This document shows, piece after piece, positions 17,710-25,609 of a stretch of 64,000 bases of DNA; within the stretch, counting starts at the first letter, position 1; every line of letters begins with the position of its first letter. The stretch covers positions 2,480,001 to 2,544,000 of the forward strand of contig NC_014328.1 in assembly GCF_000143685.1 (NCBI RefSeq), given 5' to 3'. Origin of the DNA: Clostridium ljungdahlii DSM 13528 (GTDB lineage: Bacteria > Bacillota > Clostridia > Clostridiales > Clostridiaceae). The position numbers and the translations under genes were made by a program. Below the pieces are notes generated by a model. It was given only the letters and a program-made list of their open reading frames with translations, was not told the origin of the DNA and made no database searches.

Positions 17710-18684
17710 CTAATAATCTCTTGATATTTCATATTCTGCATCTTCAAATAATTTTTTTATATTTTTTACCGATAATCCACGGCTTTTTTCAGTATTGGAT
17801 ATACTATCTCGGGGATTAGCACCTGCTTCAGCATACAACTGATTTACTCCACAAATTAAACTCATCTGAATGGTCTCATGTGCATTCATAGCCCTATGAG
17901 GTCGTGTAACTATTCTTGTAACTGCCGCAATTTTAGAAAGCTCAACCGATGAAATTTGACCCTTTTCATACAAAGGAGTGCCTTTAACCGGTATTCTTCT
18001 CATTGCAGCCATAACTCCTACATTATAATCTCTAGCTCTCAACATTTCATCAACTATTTCCTCATAACTGTGCTCTGGGCCAATAGGTTCTACACAATAG
18101 TATAATTCCAATCCTGCTTTTTTTATTGAATTGAGAGTTTCAATTCTAGTTTCAGGTTTAATAGTTGTATCTATTCCTTCCCTTAAACGTTTAATGTGGT
18201 ATGCTCCAGTAAAGCCCACCTCTTTTAATTTAAGTGCTGTAACGTAGTCAAAGTCCCCAATATTAGCTACCAGCCTTATATTATCTGGCAAAATGCTTCT
18301 TACATTTCTTGCTATATTCAAGAAATCATTTATTGGATAGTCAGCAGTTGTCATTAGGAATAAGTCATTAATACCTTCATTAACAATAGCTTTAGTTTCA
18401 GATAGTATGGAGTTTATATCCTTTCTCCATGTACTTTCCATAGTATAATGGTTTTTACCCATGGAACAAAATTTACAGTTTACAGGACACGGTTCTGCGT
18501 TTAATCCTATTTGGGCAAATATAAAAGCCTTGTTATTAAATTCAGAACGTGTCATTTCGTTTGCAAGTGATATAATTTTATAAAAGTCACTGGAATTGTT
18601 TTTTACATTTAACAATGCTATTGCCTCTTCTTTATTAAGTAATTTTTCACTTTTAGCATCATTAAGGATTTTATCTATAGTCAT
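17710..18684 (-). CDS. Radical SAM protein, BioB/HydE-like
   Basis: 324 residues with the radical-SAM cysteine motif EPCPVNCKFCS (CX3CX2C, about residues 66-73) and a biotin-synthase-like barrel: IKRLREGIDTTIKPETRIET, and YYCVEPIGPEHSYEEIVDEM. The C-terminal SLICGVNQLYAEAGANPRD resembles the BATS region. It lacks the second-cluster cysteine pattern I would expect of true biotin synthase, and no bio genes are near. It follows a PadR gene by 48 bases and is probably controlled by it. Product unknown. HydE, PylB and several uncharacterised enzymes share this fold. Confidence 0.8.
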   Translation of the reverse strand: MTIDKILNDAKSEKLLNKEEAIALLNVKNNSSDFYKIISLANEMTRSEFNNKAFIFAQIGLNAEPCPVNCKFCSMGKNHYTMESTWRKDINSILSETKAIVNEGINDLFLMTTADYPINDFLNIARNVRSILPDNIRLVANIGDFDYVTALKLKEVGFTGAYHIKRLREGIDTTIKPETRIETLNSIKKAGLELYYCVEPIGPEHSYEEIVDEMLRARDYNVGVMAAMRRIPVKGTPLYEKGQISSVELSKIAAVTRIVTRPHRAMNAHETIQMSLICGVNQLYAEAGANPRDSISNTEKSRGLSVKNIKKLFEDAEYEISRDY

Positions 18685-18732
18685 ATAGATACCTCCAAAT
18701 CATTAAAATAAATAATACGAAATGATATATTT

Positions 18733-19116
18733 CTATTGGGCTGATTTGTCATTACTAATAACACTTTTTACTTCATTAAGAAATGTGTCAATTGTATTTT
18801 TATAGTCTTCTAATGTTGAAACCCAGGTACATAAGCATTGATAACCATCTTCAGTAATTTTAAAAATTTTTTTAGCTGGACCAGAATCATTTGTATCCCA
18901 ACTTGATATAATGAGTCCATTACTTTCCATAGTTTTTAAATGACGATATACTCCTGTGGGGTCAGGTTTATTTCCATTGAACATGGCTGTTTGTGCAATT
19001 CTCTGGATAATCTTATAACCGTGTAATTCTTCTTTTACAAGAGCTGCAAGTATAGCAGGCTGAATCATTTTATCCAAATTGCTACCTTTACATGGACACT
19101 GCTTTAAATTGTTCAT
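18733..19116 (-). CDS. PadR-family transcriptional regulator
   Basis: 127 residues: winged helix with ALVKEELHGYKIIQRI, the wing region TGVYRHLKTMESNGLI and a short C-terminal dimerisation helix. The N-terminus MNNLKQCPCKGSNLDKM carries a CPC pair that might sense redox state or metal. It precedes the radical-SAM gene in the same operon. A 19-base palindrome directly upstream suggests that it represses its own operon. Confidence 0.85.
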   Translation of the reverse strand: MNNLKQCPCKGSNLDKMIQPAILAALVKEELHGYKIIQRIAQTAMFNGNKPDPTGVYRHLKTMESNGLIISSWDTNDSGPAKKIFKITEDGYQCLCTWVSTLEDYKNTIDTFLNEVKSVISNDKSAQ

Positions 19117-19130
19117 TAGATCACCTCCTG

Positions 19131-19149
19131 TATTAGATTACATCTAATA
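19131..19149. promoter_or_regulatory. Candidate PadR operator
   Basis: TATTAGAT-TAC-ATCTAATA, a perfect inverted repeat immediately upstream of the padR ribosome site. A bound repressor here would block initiation. Confidence 0.6.
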
Positions 19150-19233
19150 ATAAATATAATTATACTATTTATATACTTCATATACAAATTATCTTAACAA
19201 GCTAAACTTTATATAGAGTAATTTTAAAAAAAT

Positions 19234-19262
19234 TTGACTCTGAAGAAATAAATTAGTAAAAT
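19234..19262 (+). promoter_or_regulatory. Sigma-70-type promoter for the BMC shell gene
   Basis: TTGACT (19234-19239), 17-base spacer, TAAAAT (19257-19262), about 75 bases before the ATG. Confidence 0.6.
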
Positions 19263-19339
19263 TATAAAATCGACATATAAAAATTTAACAGAGGTAAAAA
19301 AGCACAAGAAAGTATCGACCTCAAAAGGAGACATATGTA

Positions 19340-20044
19340 ATGAGTGTACCATCATCAATAACTGAATTTGTGGGAACAGTAAAATATGGAGATACATTAG
19401 GTCTTGTTATAGCAAATGTGGATAGTTCTTTGCATGAGAAGATGGGATTAGATAAAAGACATCATTCAATAGGAATTATAAGCAACAGGACAGGAGCAGG
19501 TTCTCAAATCATGGCTGCTGATGAAGCAGTAAAGGCTACTAATACAGAAGTTGCGAGTGTTGAACTTCCAAGAGATACAAAAGGTGGAGCAGGACATGGT
19601 TGTTTGATCATACTTGCAGCAGAAGATGTATCTGATGTAAGAAGGGCCGTAGAAATCGCCCTTAGTAAAACAGAAAGAAATTTCGGAGATGTTTATGGAT
19701 TTGATGCAGGTCATATTGAATTGCACTATACTGCAAGGGCAAGTCTTGCTTTAAACAAAGGTTTTGGCGCCCCTGTTGGAAAAGCTTTTGGAATAATTGT
19801 AGGTGCTCCAGCGGGAATTGGTGTAGTAATGGCAGATACTGCACTTAAAACTGCAAATGTTGAACTTGTTAGTTATTTAAGTCCAAGCCAAGGAACTGCT
19901 CATTCAAACGAAGTTATCATAACTGTCACAGGAGATCCAGGTGCTGTAAGACAATCGGTAATTGCTGCTAGAAAGGTAGGATTGTCTATTGCCAGATCAA
20001 TGGGCCAAAACCCTGTATCTACTACGGGAAAACCTTATATCTAA
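19340..20044 (+). CDS. Tandem-domain bacterial microcompartment shell protein (PduB/EtuB-like)
   Basis: 234 residues with two BMC domains: the first around HHSIGIISNRTGAGSQIMAA (about 41-60) and GGAGHGCLIILAAEDVSDVR, the second around GKAFGIIVGAPAGIGVVMAD and SNEVIITVTGDPGAVRQSV. The permuted, trimer-forming arrangement and overall length fit PduB/EtuB. These proteins form facets of protein shells around aldehyde-producing enzymes. No other shell gene, diol dehydratase, ethanol dehydrogenase or glycyl-radical enzyme is in the window, so it is an orphan here. It has its own promoter and terminator. It may supply shells encoded elsewhere. Confidence 0.88.
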   Translation: MSVPSSITEFVGTVKYGDTLGLVIANVDSSLHEKMGLDKRHHSIGIISNRTGAGSQIMAADEAVKATNTEVASVELPRDTKGGAGHGCLIILAAEDVSDVRRAVEIALSKTERNFGDVYGFDAGHIELHYTARASLALNKGFGAPVGKAFGIIVGAPAGIGVVMADTALKTANVELVSYLSPSQGTAHSNEVIITVTGDPGAVRQSVIAARKVGLSIARSMGQNPVSTTGKPYI

Positions 20045-20068
20045 TATAGTTTTTATACTCATTTTTAA

Positions 20069-20113
20069 TAAGACATACTTTTTGAGTAAAAATTCACTCA
20101 AAAGTATGTCTTA
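20069..20113. terminator. Bidirectional terminator
   Basis: TAAGACATACTTTTTGAGT / ACTCAAAAGTATGTCTTA with an 8-base loop, between the converging shell gene and flavoprotein gene. Confidence 0.8.
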
Positions 20114-20115
20114 TC

Positions 20116-21912
20116 TTACTTTAACATTGAAAGCATATAATCAGGAATATTCTTATTTTTACCACCTGGAAGTTCCATTGTTGTTACTTTAGGCTTTCTG
20201 GTTGATAATTTCATGGTTTCGTCTTCACCTTTCGAACTCATAATCCTTAAAAGCCAGTTATCATTATCTACAAATTCATAATCATCACGTATGTGTGTAC
20301 CCCTACTTTCCTTTCTCATAAGGGCAGCTCTTACACCTGCTTCTGTACAAGTTAAAAGATTTCGAGCCTGTACTGATTCTATCCATTCATAGTTATAAAC
20401 TCTATTTTTACTTTTAGTACTCATTGCGCTTATGTCATATTTGTGTATTTTTAAAATTTCATCTAAAGCTTTTGTAAGTCCCTCTTCATTTCTTCTAAAG
20501 TTGAATCCAACATCAGCCGTTTTTTCTATATTTCTGTGTATTTTTATAGGACTAACTCCTTCTTTTCTTTCAAGAGGTGAAAAAATATCTTTAATTATAC
20601 TATCAATATTGGTATTTTTCATACTTGGCTCATTTACATTTTGTATATATTTGCAAGCGGACAATGCTGCTCTATAACCCTGTACAAGCATTTCAATAAG
20701 TCCATCTGCAACCCTCATAGCTCCAAATACACCACTTGTAGTCTCACCAGCTGCATAAAGTCCTGGTACTCCAGTGTACATATTTTCGTCTACTTCAATG
20801 CCGCCCATGCTGTATTCACTGCCAATACCTACTTCCCATGGAATGCCCTTTCTAATATTTTCAACAAAAGTATCCAAGTTGTTTCCTTGATAGAATCCTT
20901 TTCTATACCATATGTTCATTAATGGTTCAGCTTTTTTTAAAGCTTTTTCATAAATATCAAAAGGTACATTGGAATAATCAAAATATACTCCTCCATTTGG
21001 AGTTCCTTTTCCTCTTGCAATTTGATCTCCATAATAATACGTAAATATAAGCTTTCCCATTTCACTTTCCTTGGCCATTTTAAGTAAATTTTCAGGTATA
21101 TTATCTAAAATTGATTCTCCCTTACCATTTTTAACAATAGGCATTAACATACTGGAGTGTAAGAAGGGATAAATTGAACCTTTATATACTGATGGTGAAA
21201 GGGCAACTGCTGGTATATATAATAAAAATTCCATATCTGCAAGCTTGGCTCCTGCACGGTATGCCATAGCCATTCCATCGCCAGTCATATCGGAAACAGT
21301 ACATTTAAAGGAATAAGGCTGATATCCGCCAGTAGCTAAAATAACTGACTTTGATCTGATTTCAATAATTTTTCCTGTATATACTTCTATGCCCACTGCA
21401 CCTACAGCTTTTTTATCTTCCATTAAAATATCCACTGCTATAAAATCTTCTATAACATCAATACCACCTGCTTTTGAAACTCCATATCGGCAGCCAACTC
21501 CCACAGCTTTACCCGAGCTTATATATCCTTCTTCTCCAAAAAATACAACCTTGTGTCCTGCTTTTTCAATCCACTGTTTAAGTTCCCAGCAGCACTCATC
21601 ACAATCACTTACAAACTGCTCAACCATATTTTGATCACTTAAATAAAAAGACTGTTTTACAATTTGTTCAAATAATTTTCCCTTTGTATTTTTAGGATCT
21701 GCTTCCTTGAGTCCATATTTATAATATGCTGTTTCTCCATCCATAGAAAATCCTGCCCCTGCCATAATGGCATTTCCGCTTTTTCCAAGCTTCCCTTTTA
21801 CTGCAAGTAGTACTTTTGCTCCTTTTCTCGCAGCTGTTACAGCTGCCATTGATCCTGCTCCAGAACCTCCAACAACTAATATGTCAGTATCAATTATCTT
21901 ATCTATTTGCAT
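20116..21912 (-). CDS. FAD-dependent oxidoreductase, fumarate reductase/SdhA superfamily
   Basis: 598 residues. N-terminal FAD motif DILVVGGSGAGSMAAVTAA (about 10-28), VILATGGYQPY, GLYAAGETTSGVFG, and a C-terminal ESRGTHIRDDYEF typical of the SdhA/FrdA/AprA superfamily. The substrate loop, usually EFxQFHPT, reads EFLLYIPAVAL, and the second active-site His of the TMGGI region is replaced in GSEYSMGGIEVD. So it is unlikely to be a succinate/fumarate enzyme. It is transcribed after a 2Fe-2S protein and an ATC-hydrolase-family protein, which may form one complex. Cofactor binding is well supported and the substrate is unknown. Confidence 0.85.
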   Translation of the reverse strand: MQIDKIIDTDILVVGGSGAGSMAAVTAARKGAKVLLAVKGKLGKSGNAIMAGAGFSMDGETAYYKYGLKEADPKNTKGKLFEQIVKQSFYLSDQNMVEQFVSDCDECCWELKQWIEKAGHKVVFFGEEGYISSGKAVGVGCRYGVSKAGGIDVIEDFIAVDILMEDKKAVGAVGIEVYTGKIIEIRSKSVILATGGYQPYSFKCTVSDMTGDGMAMAYRAGAKLADMEFLLYIPAVALSPSVYKGSIYPFLHSSMLMPIVKNGKGESILDNIPENLLKMAKESEMGKLIFTYYYGDQIARGKGTPNGGVYFDYSNVPFDIYEKALKKAEPLMNIWYRKGFYQGNNLDTFVENIRKGIPWEVGIGSEYSMGGIEVDENMYTGVPGLYAAGETTSGVFGAMRVADGLIEMLVQGYRAALSACKYIQNVNEPSMKNTNIDSIIKDIFSPLERKEGVSPIKIHRNIEKTADVGFNFRRNEEGLTKALDEILKIHKYDISAMSTKSKNRVYNYEWIESVQARNLLTCTEAGVRAALMRKESRGTHIRDDYEFVDNDNWLLRIMSSKGEDETMKLSTRKPKVTTMELPGGKNKNIPDYMLSMLK

Positions 21913-21930
21913 TTTAACAGCCTCCTATTT

Positions 21931-22392
21931 TTATAACATTTTTAAATTAAACTTACAAATTTTATCACCTTTTGCAATACAATAGGGTCTTTCCAGCTTC
22001 ATACCAAAAGCCTCAAATAAAATATGATCTATTTCACAATATAGATGTCCTAGATCCATACCAGCTTTCCCATATTGTGACCATACATCTCCCATAGGGC
22101 AATAAGTAATTTTTGATTGATCATTATCTGAATATTTCCAGCCATTTGAAGGCATGTCTCTAACAGCAGCATAGGTTCTGGGATTGCTTAAATCCAAACC
22201 TTTTTCTTTTGCTTCAATTTTCATCGCATCTACCCTTGCCTTACCAAACTTCTTAACTGCAGATGAAATTGCATCCTTTCCGTTTTCTTCTCCCATTCTT
22301 TCAACCATTTCCTGTGCCATAAAATAGTATAGTTCAGCCATAAGCTTTGCAAATTTAACTGCTGGTTCCTCACTACTTTTTAAATTACTCAT
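21931..22392 (-). CDS. L-2-amino-thiazoline-4-carboxylic acid hydrolase family protein
   Basis: 153 residues, soluble, with the family's helical N-terminus (MAQEMVERMGEENGKDAI) and a C-terminal region YCPMGDVWSQYG, LGHLYCEIDHILFEAFG and YCIAKGDKICKFNL, rich in Cys and His. Members are named after an ATC hydrolase of Pseudomonas, but many act beside redox enzymes and their role is unknown. The gene lies 18 bases before the flavoprotein gene and is surely cotranscribed. A scaffold or ligand-binding role in the flavoprotein complex is an inference. Confidence 0.75.
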   Translation of the reverse strand: MSNLKSSEEPAVKFAKLMAELYYFMAQEMVERMGEENGKDAISSAVKKFGKARVDAMKIEAKEKGLDLSNPRTYAAVRDMPSNGWKYSDNDQSKITYCPMGDVWSQYGKAGMDLGHLYCEIDHILFEAFGMKLERPYCIAKGDKICKFNLKML

Positions 22393-22417
22393 TTTATTTA
22401 CCCCCTCTTATATTTTT

Positions 22418-22540
22418 TATCTGATGGCTACCTACTGTAACACTCACACTTCTATCAAAGCGTGAGATAACAGTAGCTACGCCCCTAGATAATTCATCTA
22501 AACTTAGTGGCAAACTCCCACTAAGTAAGATTCATTGATA
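22418..22540 (-). repeat. Structured dispersed repeat, copy B
   Basis: Same element as at 10664. Its central hairpin reads CTCACGCTT/AAGTGTGAG where copy A has CTCCCACTT/AAGTGGGAG, so a C-G pair has become A-U. The first hairpin is shortened. It overlaps the 3' end of the 2Fe-2S gene. Confidence 0.85.
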
Positions 22541-22847
22541 TAGTAACCAAATCTTTTACTTTTTTTCTTCCTTTTAAAGGCTCAAGGACAATTTCATCGC
22601 CCTTCTCTATTACATGTGTGCATGCAAGAGAAGGAGTACCATCAACCATAAGAGTGCATCTTCCACAAATTCCATGGCCACAGGCACTGTGTTTGTAATA
22701 GCTCAAACTGCTGTCACAATGTTCCTGGATATAATCGAGAACATTCATTACAGTCCACTTTTCTTCAAAAATTACTGGAACATCAAAACAGTCATAATGT
22801 TCACCTTCTTCTACTGTTGGTTCAAATCGATATACTTTTACTTTCAT
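22521..22847 (-). CDS. 2Fe-2S ferredoxin-domain protein (SdhB/FrdB N-terminal type)
   Basis: 108 residues with the plant-type cluster motif SACGHGICGRCTLMVDG (cysteines near 55, 60 and 63) and a further Cys in SLACTHVI, as in the N-terminal domain of fumarate reductase or succinate dehydrogenase iron-sulfur subunits. The C-terminal 4Fe-4S/3Fe-4S domain of FrdB (another 120 or so residues) is absent. The last six residues and the stop codon are encoded by the structured repeat, so the gene may have been cut short by insertion. Small single-domain versions also exist. Likely electron carrier for the flavoprotein. Confidence 0.8.
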   Translation of the reverse strand: MKVKVYRFEPTVEEGEHYDCFDVPVIFEEKWTVMNVLDYIQEHCDSSLSYYKHSACGHGICGRCTLMVDGTPSLACTHVIEKGDEIVLEPLKGRKKVKDLVTISMNLT

Positions 22848-22892
22848 TTCAATACCTCCGATTAATAAAAATTTTTAAGTATAAATATTTTG

Positions 22893-22904
22893 TAGTTCGT
22901 AATA
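22893..22904. promoter_or_regulatory. Candidate MarR-site upstream of the flavoprotein operon
   Basis: TAGTTCGTAATA resembles TTACTTCGTAA upstream of the marR gene (23399-23409). The shared word TTCGTAATA suggests that one regulator binds both. Confidence 0.35.
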
Positions 22905-22916
22905 ATTTATCAAAAA

Positions 22917-22942
22917 AAATTTGTTTGAATTCAAACAAATTT
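22917..22942 (-). terminator. Terminator of the MarR gene
   Basis: A perfect 26-base palindrome, AAATTTGTTTGAA/TTCAAACAAATTT, four bases after the marR stop and followed by a T-run on the minus strand. An operator function is also possible since it lies upstream of the next operon. Confidence 0.7.
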
Positions 22943-22945
22943 ATA

Positions 22946-23383
22946 TTATAAAGACTTTGCTAATCTCCTTAAAAATTTAATAAGAAATTCTTTTTCCTGA
23001 TCATTTTCTGTTGCTTCCAAATATTTTTTAGCAATTTCATAATCAAACTTCATATGTTCTTCTTGAATAACTTTGCCTTCATCAGTAATTTCAAGATTAA
23101 ATGAGCGTCTATCCTCTGGACTTATAACTCTCTTTACAATTCCACGCTTTTCAAGACGATTTATAACGCTTGTAAGTGTACTATTAGGAACTTGCAATAT
23201 ATTAAGTAAATCCTTTATCTGTTTTCCTGGGTTTTCTGATACTACTCTTAGAACTCTAAAATCAAGCATAGACATTTTTTTTGTTTTATCTGAATAATCA
23301 TTTAAAAATTTGCTGTTAATCATTTTATATACGAGTTCATGTATAGCTTTATCAACAATTTTAATATCCTCATCTTTTATCAT
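22946..23383 (-). CDS. MarR-family transcriptional regulator
   Basis: 145 residues with a winged helix-turn-helix: KQIKDLLNILQVPNSTLTSV, then NRLEKRGIVKRVISPEDRRS, the DxRS wing typical of MarR proteins. The helices at the two ends form the dimer. It is directly upstream of the 2Fe-2S/ATC/flavoprotein operon on the same strand, separated by a strong terminator. A TTACTTCGTAA palindrome lies in its own upstream region and a related word before the neighbouring operon. Probably represses both. Ligand unknown. Confidence 0.85.
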   Translation of the reverse strand: MIKDEDIKIVDKAIHELVYKMINSKFLNDYSDKTKKMSMLDFRVLRVVSENPGKQIKDLLNILQVPNSTLTSVINRLEKRGIVKRVISPEDRRSFNLEITDEGKVIQEEHMKFDYEIAKKYLEATENDQEKEFLIKFLRRLAKSL

Positions 23384-23398
23384 AGTGTATTTTCTTCC

Positions 23399-23409
23399 TT
23401 ACTTCGTAA
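23399..23409. promoter_or_regulatory. Candidate MarR operator
   Basis: TTAC-TTC-GTAA palindrome 16 bases upstream of the marR start codon. Confidence 0.4.
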
Positions 23410-23497
23410 TATTTATATCATGTAATAATACTAAAACATCTTATAAAATTTGTCAAGAGAATTATATGATTTTTCAGATCAATTTGTTTAATATCTT

Positions 23498-24292
23498 CTA
23501 CCTATCAAAAATAAAAGATTTAACAACCCCAAAATATTCTCTTACACAATAATTAGGCAGAAGCAAATAGTTTACAGGTGCAGGAACACCTTCAACTTGA
23601 AATCCATATCTTTTAGCCAAAAACTTAGCTCTAAAAACATGAAAATTACTTGTAACAACAGCCAGCTGTATATTTTCCCTACCATCTATTTTCTTCAAAA
23701 TCTCTCTAGTATATTTCATATTTTCCAAAGTATTTTTAGATTTTTCTTCCTTTATTATATCTTCATTCTTTACTCCATGCTGAACAAGGTATATCCTCAT
23801 AGCTTCTGCTTCCGATATATCTTCTCCACGTCCCTGTCCCCCTGAAGCAATAACTTTTATACCTGGATTTTGTTTTATATATTTAAGTGCTTCTTGAGTC
23901 CTCTGAAGTTGAACTAGAAGCATATTTCTTCCGCTAATTCCCCCACCTAAAATCGTAATATAATCAGGCTTCTTATTATGACTTTCATTAGCACTTACCA
24001 AAATACATCCTTCAACAAAAATAAATGAAATAACAATTATGGATATAAAAACTTTTAAAACTGTCAAAAATTTTTTCACCACTTCATTAAAATTATTTTC
24101 ATGAAACCTTATTTTATAAATTCCTAAGATCACGCAAGCAATTCCTAACATAACAAAAAATTCTGAAAAATTCACAAACCTGCTAAATACTATAAAGCAA
24201 CTAATAAAATATAATATGTTGATTATTCCAAAGGCAACTAGAAAGTATCCTATACCCTTGTGATTTTTTAAATTTTTCACCCTAAACACCAT
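23498..24292 (-). CDS. YdcF-like (DUF218) membrane protein
   Basis: 264 residues: three membrane segments in the first 100 residues, then a DUF218 domain with DYITILGGGISG, IKVIASGGQGRGEDISEAEAM, KEEKSKNTLENMKYT and VVTSNFHVFRAKFLAKR. These are the family's conserved Asp/Gly, SGGxG, ExxSxxTxENA and TSxxHxxR motifs. E. coli SanA/ElyC relatives act in envelope polysaccharide metabolism and vancomycin tolerance, but the biochemical role is open. Monocistronic, with no obvious link to its neighbours. Confidence 0.82.
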   Translation of the reverse strand: MVFRVKNLKNHKGIGYFLVAFGIINILYFISCFIVFSRFVNFSEFFVMLGIACVILGIYKIRFHENNFNEVVKKFLTVLKVFISIIVISFIFVEGCILVSANESHNKKPDYITILGGGISGRNMLLVQLQRTQEALKYIKQNPGIKVIASGGQGRGEDISEAEAMRIYLVQHGVKNEDIIKEEKSKNTLENMKYTREILKKIDGRENIQLAVVTSNFHVFRAKFLAKRYGFQVEGVPAPVNYLLLPNYCVREYFGVVKSFIFDR

Positions 24293-24589
24293 CCTAAAAC
24301 ATAATATTTTATAACCTAGTTTTTTGAACCATCTATATCATTAAAATTGTAATCCATCATATCCCCCCAAAATTACATTCACTAGATTTTTTATTTTTAC
24401 ACATTTCCATTATATACTATATTAAAGCAGTTATAATAGCAAAAATATCTAGAATATAAGTCAACTTTTCAATTAAACTTTCTATACTGATACTATGGGC
24501 ATTGAAATTGTTTATAGTAACTTATATTACTTCTATTAAATTATTATGTTATGCACCTGTTACTTACAATAAAAAGGAAGTGATATGTT

Positions 24590-25420
24590 ATGGAAAATAC
24601 CTCTATAGAAATACCTGCTTCAAAATGTTTCTCCGCTACTAACTTAAGCCCTAAAAATATTATACTAAACACACTTTTTACTGGACTTGAGTCTGATAAA
24701 GATTATAAAGGTTATATCTTTTTTGATATTTCTAATTGGTTAAAGGATTTTCATATTAATTCTATAATTTTGAGATTATATTTAAAAAAGTTAAAGACAT
24801 TCTCTCTGAGTCCTAATCTGTATATATCAGAAGTGGACAAAAATATTTGTGAATTAAATGAATGTAGTAGTCCACAAACTCAAATATCCTATACAGTAAA
24901 TAAAGATTCTCATGGATCTATTGATATAAATATAATGGATCTATTTTATGATAATAATTTTGATACTATAAAAAATAAATTATTTATGTTAAGTTCTAAT
25001 GAAAAAGAAAAATCACTTTTTATATTTGGCTCAAATTCCACGGAAGATGATAAATTAAGTCCTAAATTATTAATTACCTGCTGTGATAAGCAACCTAAAG
25101 CAATCAAACATTTTATGGGAGTAAAAGAGTATCATTGGACTTTTGATTTGTATAAAAGTACAGTTTCTGAAGTAGTGAATACTGAAGACATCAATGAAGG
25201 TACTTTTTTCATTACCAATGAAAGTAATTATCCAGTTGCTGCAGCAGTACAAGTTAGTGGTAATTTAGTGAACTGGGTCACTGATACAAAAGTTTTAGTT
25301 AATCCCCATACTACAAATGTTCTAATTTCAAGGTACTATGGTAAATACTCTAGATTACTTTTACTTTGTAAAAATAATGCTCATATAAAAGTATCCTTTG
25401 TATTTCAATTTTTCAAATAA
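24590..25420 (+). CDS. DNRLRE-domain protein with C-terminal DUF6385-like domain
   Basis: 276 residues, no signal peptide. The N-terminal half (about 1-165) has the DNRLRE pattern: repeated beta-strands, GYIFFDISNWLKDF, SIILRLYLKK, SPNLYISEV, SPKLLITCC. The C-terminal half (about 185-276) has ESNYPVAAAVQVSGNLVNWV and SRYYGKYSRLLLLCK, like a domain seen in clostridial surface or spore-associated proteins. The function is not established. A role in the spore or cell surface is only a guess from relatives. The 297 bases before it hold no other recognisable gene. Confidence 0.6.
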   Translation: MENTSIEIPASKCFSATNLSPKNIILNTLFTGLESDKDYKGYIFFDISNWLKDFHINSIILRLYLKKLKTFSLSPNLYISEVDKNICELNECSSPQTQISYTVNKDSHGSIDINIMDLFYDNNFDTIKNKLFMLSSNEKEKSLFIFGSNSTEDDKLSPKLLITCCDKQPKAIKHFMGVKEYHWTFDLYKSTVSEVVNTEDINEGTFFITNESNYPVAAAVQVSGNLVNWVTDTKVLVNPHTTNVLISRYYGKYSRLLLLCKNNAHIKVSFVFQFFK

Positions 25421-25441
25421 TTTTTATATGGCATTTATTTA

Positions 25442-25497
25442 TACTGGGAAACATCCTGATAAATTTGATTTCAATTTATCAGGATGTTTCCCAGTAT
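25442..25497 (+). terminator. Rho-independent terminator
   Basis: ACTGGGAAACATCCTGATAAA / TTTATCAGGATGTTTCCCAGT, a 20-bp-class stem, followed by TATAATTTTATTT. Confidence 0.8.
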
Positions 25498-25563
25498 AAT
25501 TTTATTTGAAAAACTTTAACATATATGTTACATCCATTAATTATTGCTTGTTTTTAATGAAAA

Positions 25564-25606
25564 AATAACGCAACTTTCGCAAATCATGTGCCAAAGTTGC
25601 GTTATT
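25564..25606 (-). terminator. Terminator of the phosphoesterase gene
   Basis: AATAACGCAACTTT / AAAGTTGCGTTATT with a 15-base loop, directly after the stop at 25610 on the minus strand and followed by T-rich sequence. Confidence 0.75.
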
Positions 25607-25609
25607 AAT

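Noticed and set aside
20116-21912. Succinate dehydrogenase or fumarate reductase flavoprotein
   Set aside because: FAD motifs match but the substrate-site His/Thr residues are replaced and no membrane anchor gene is near.
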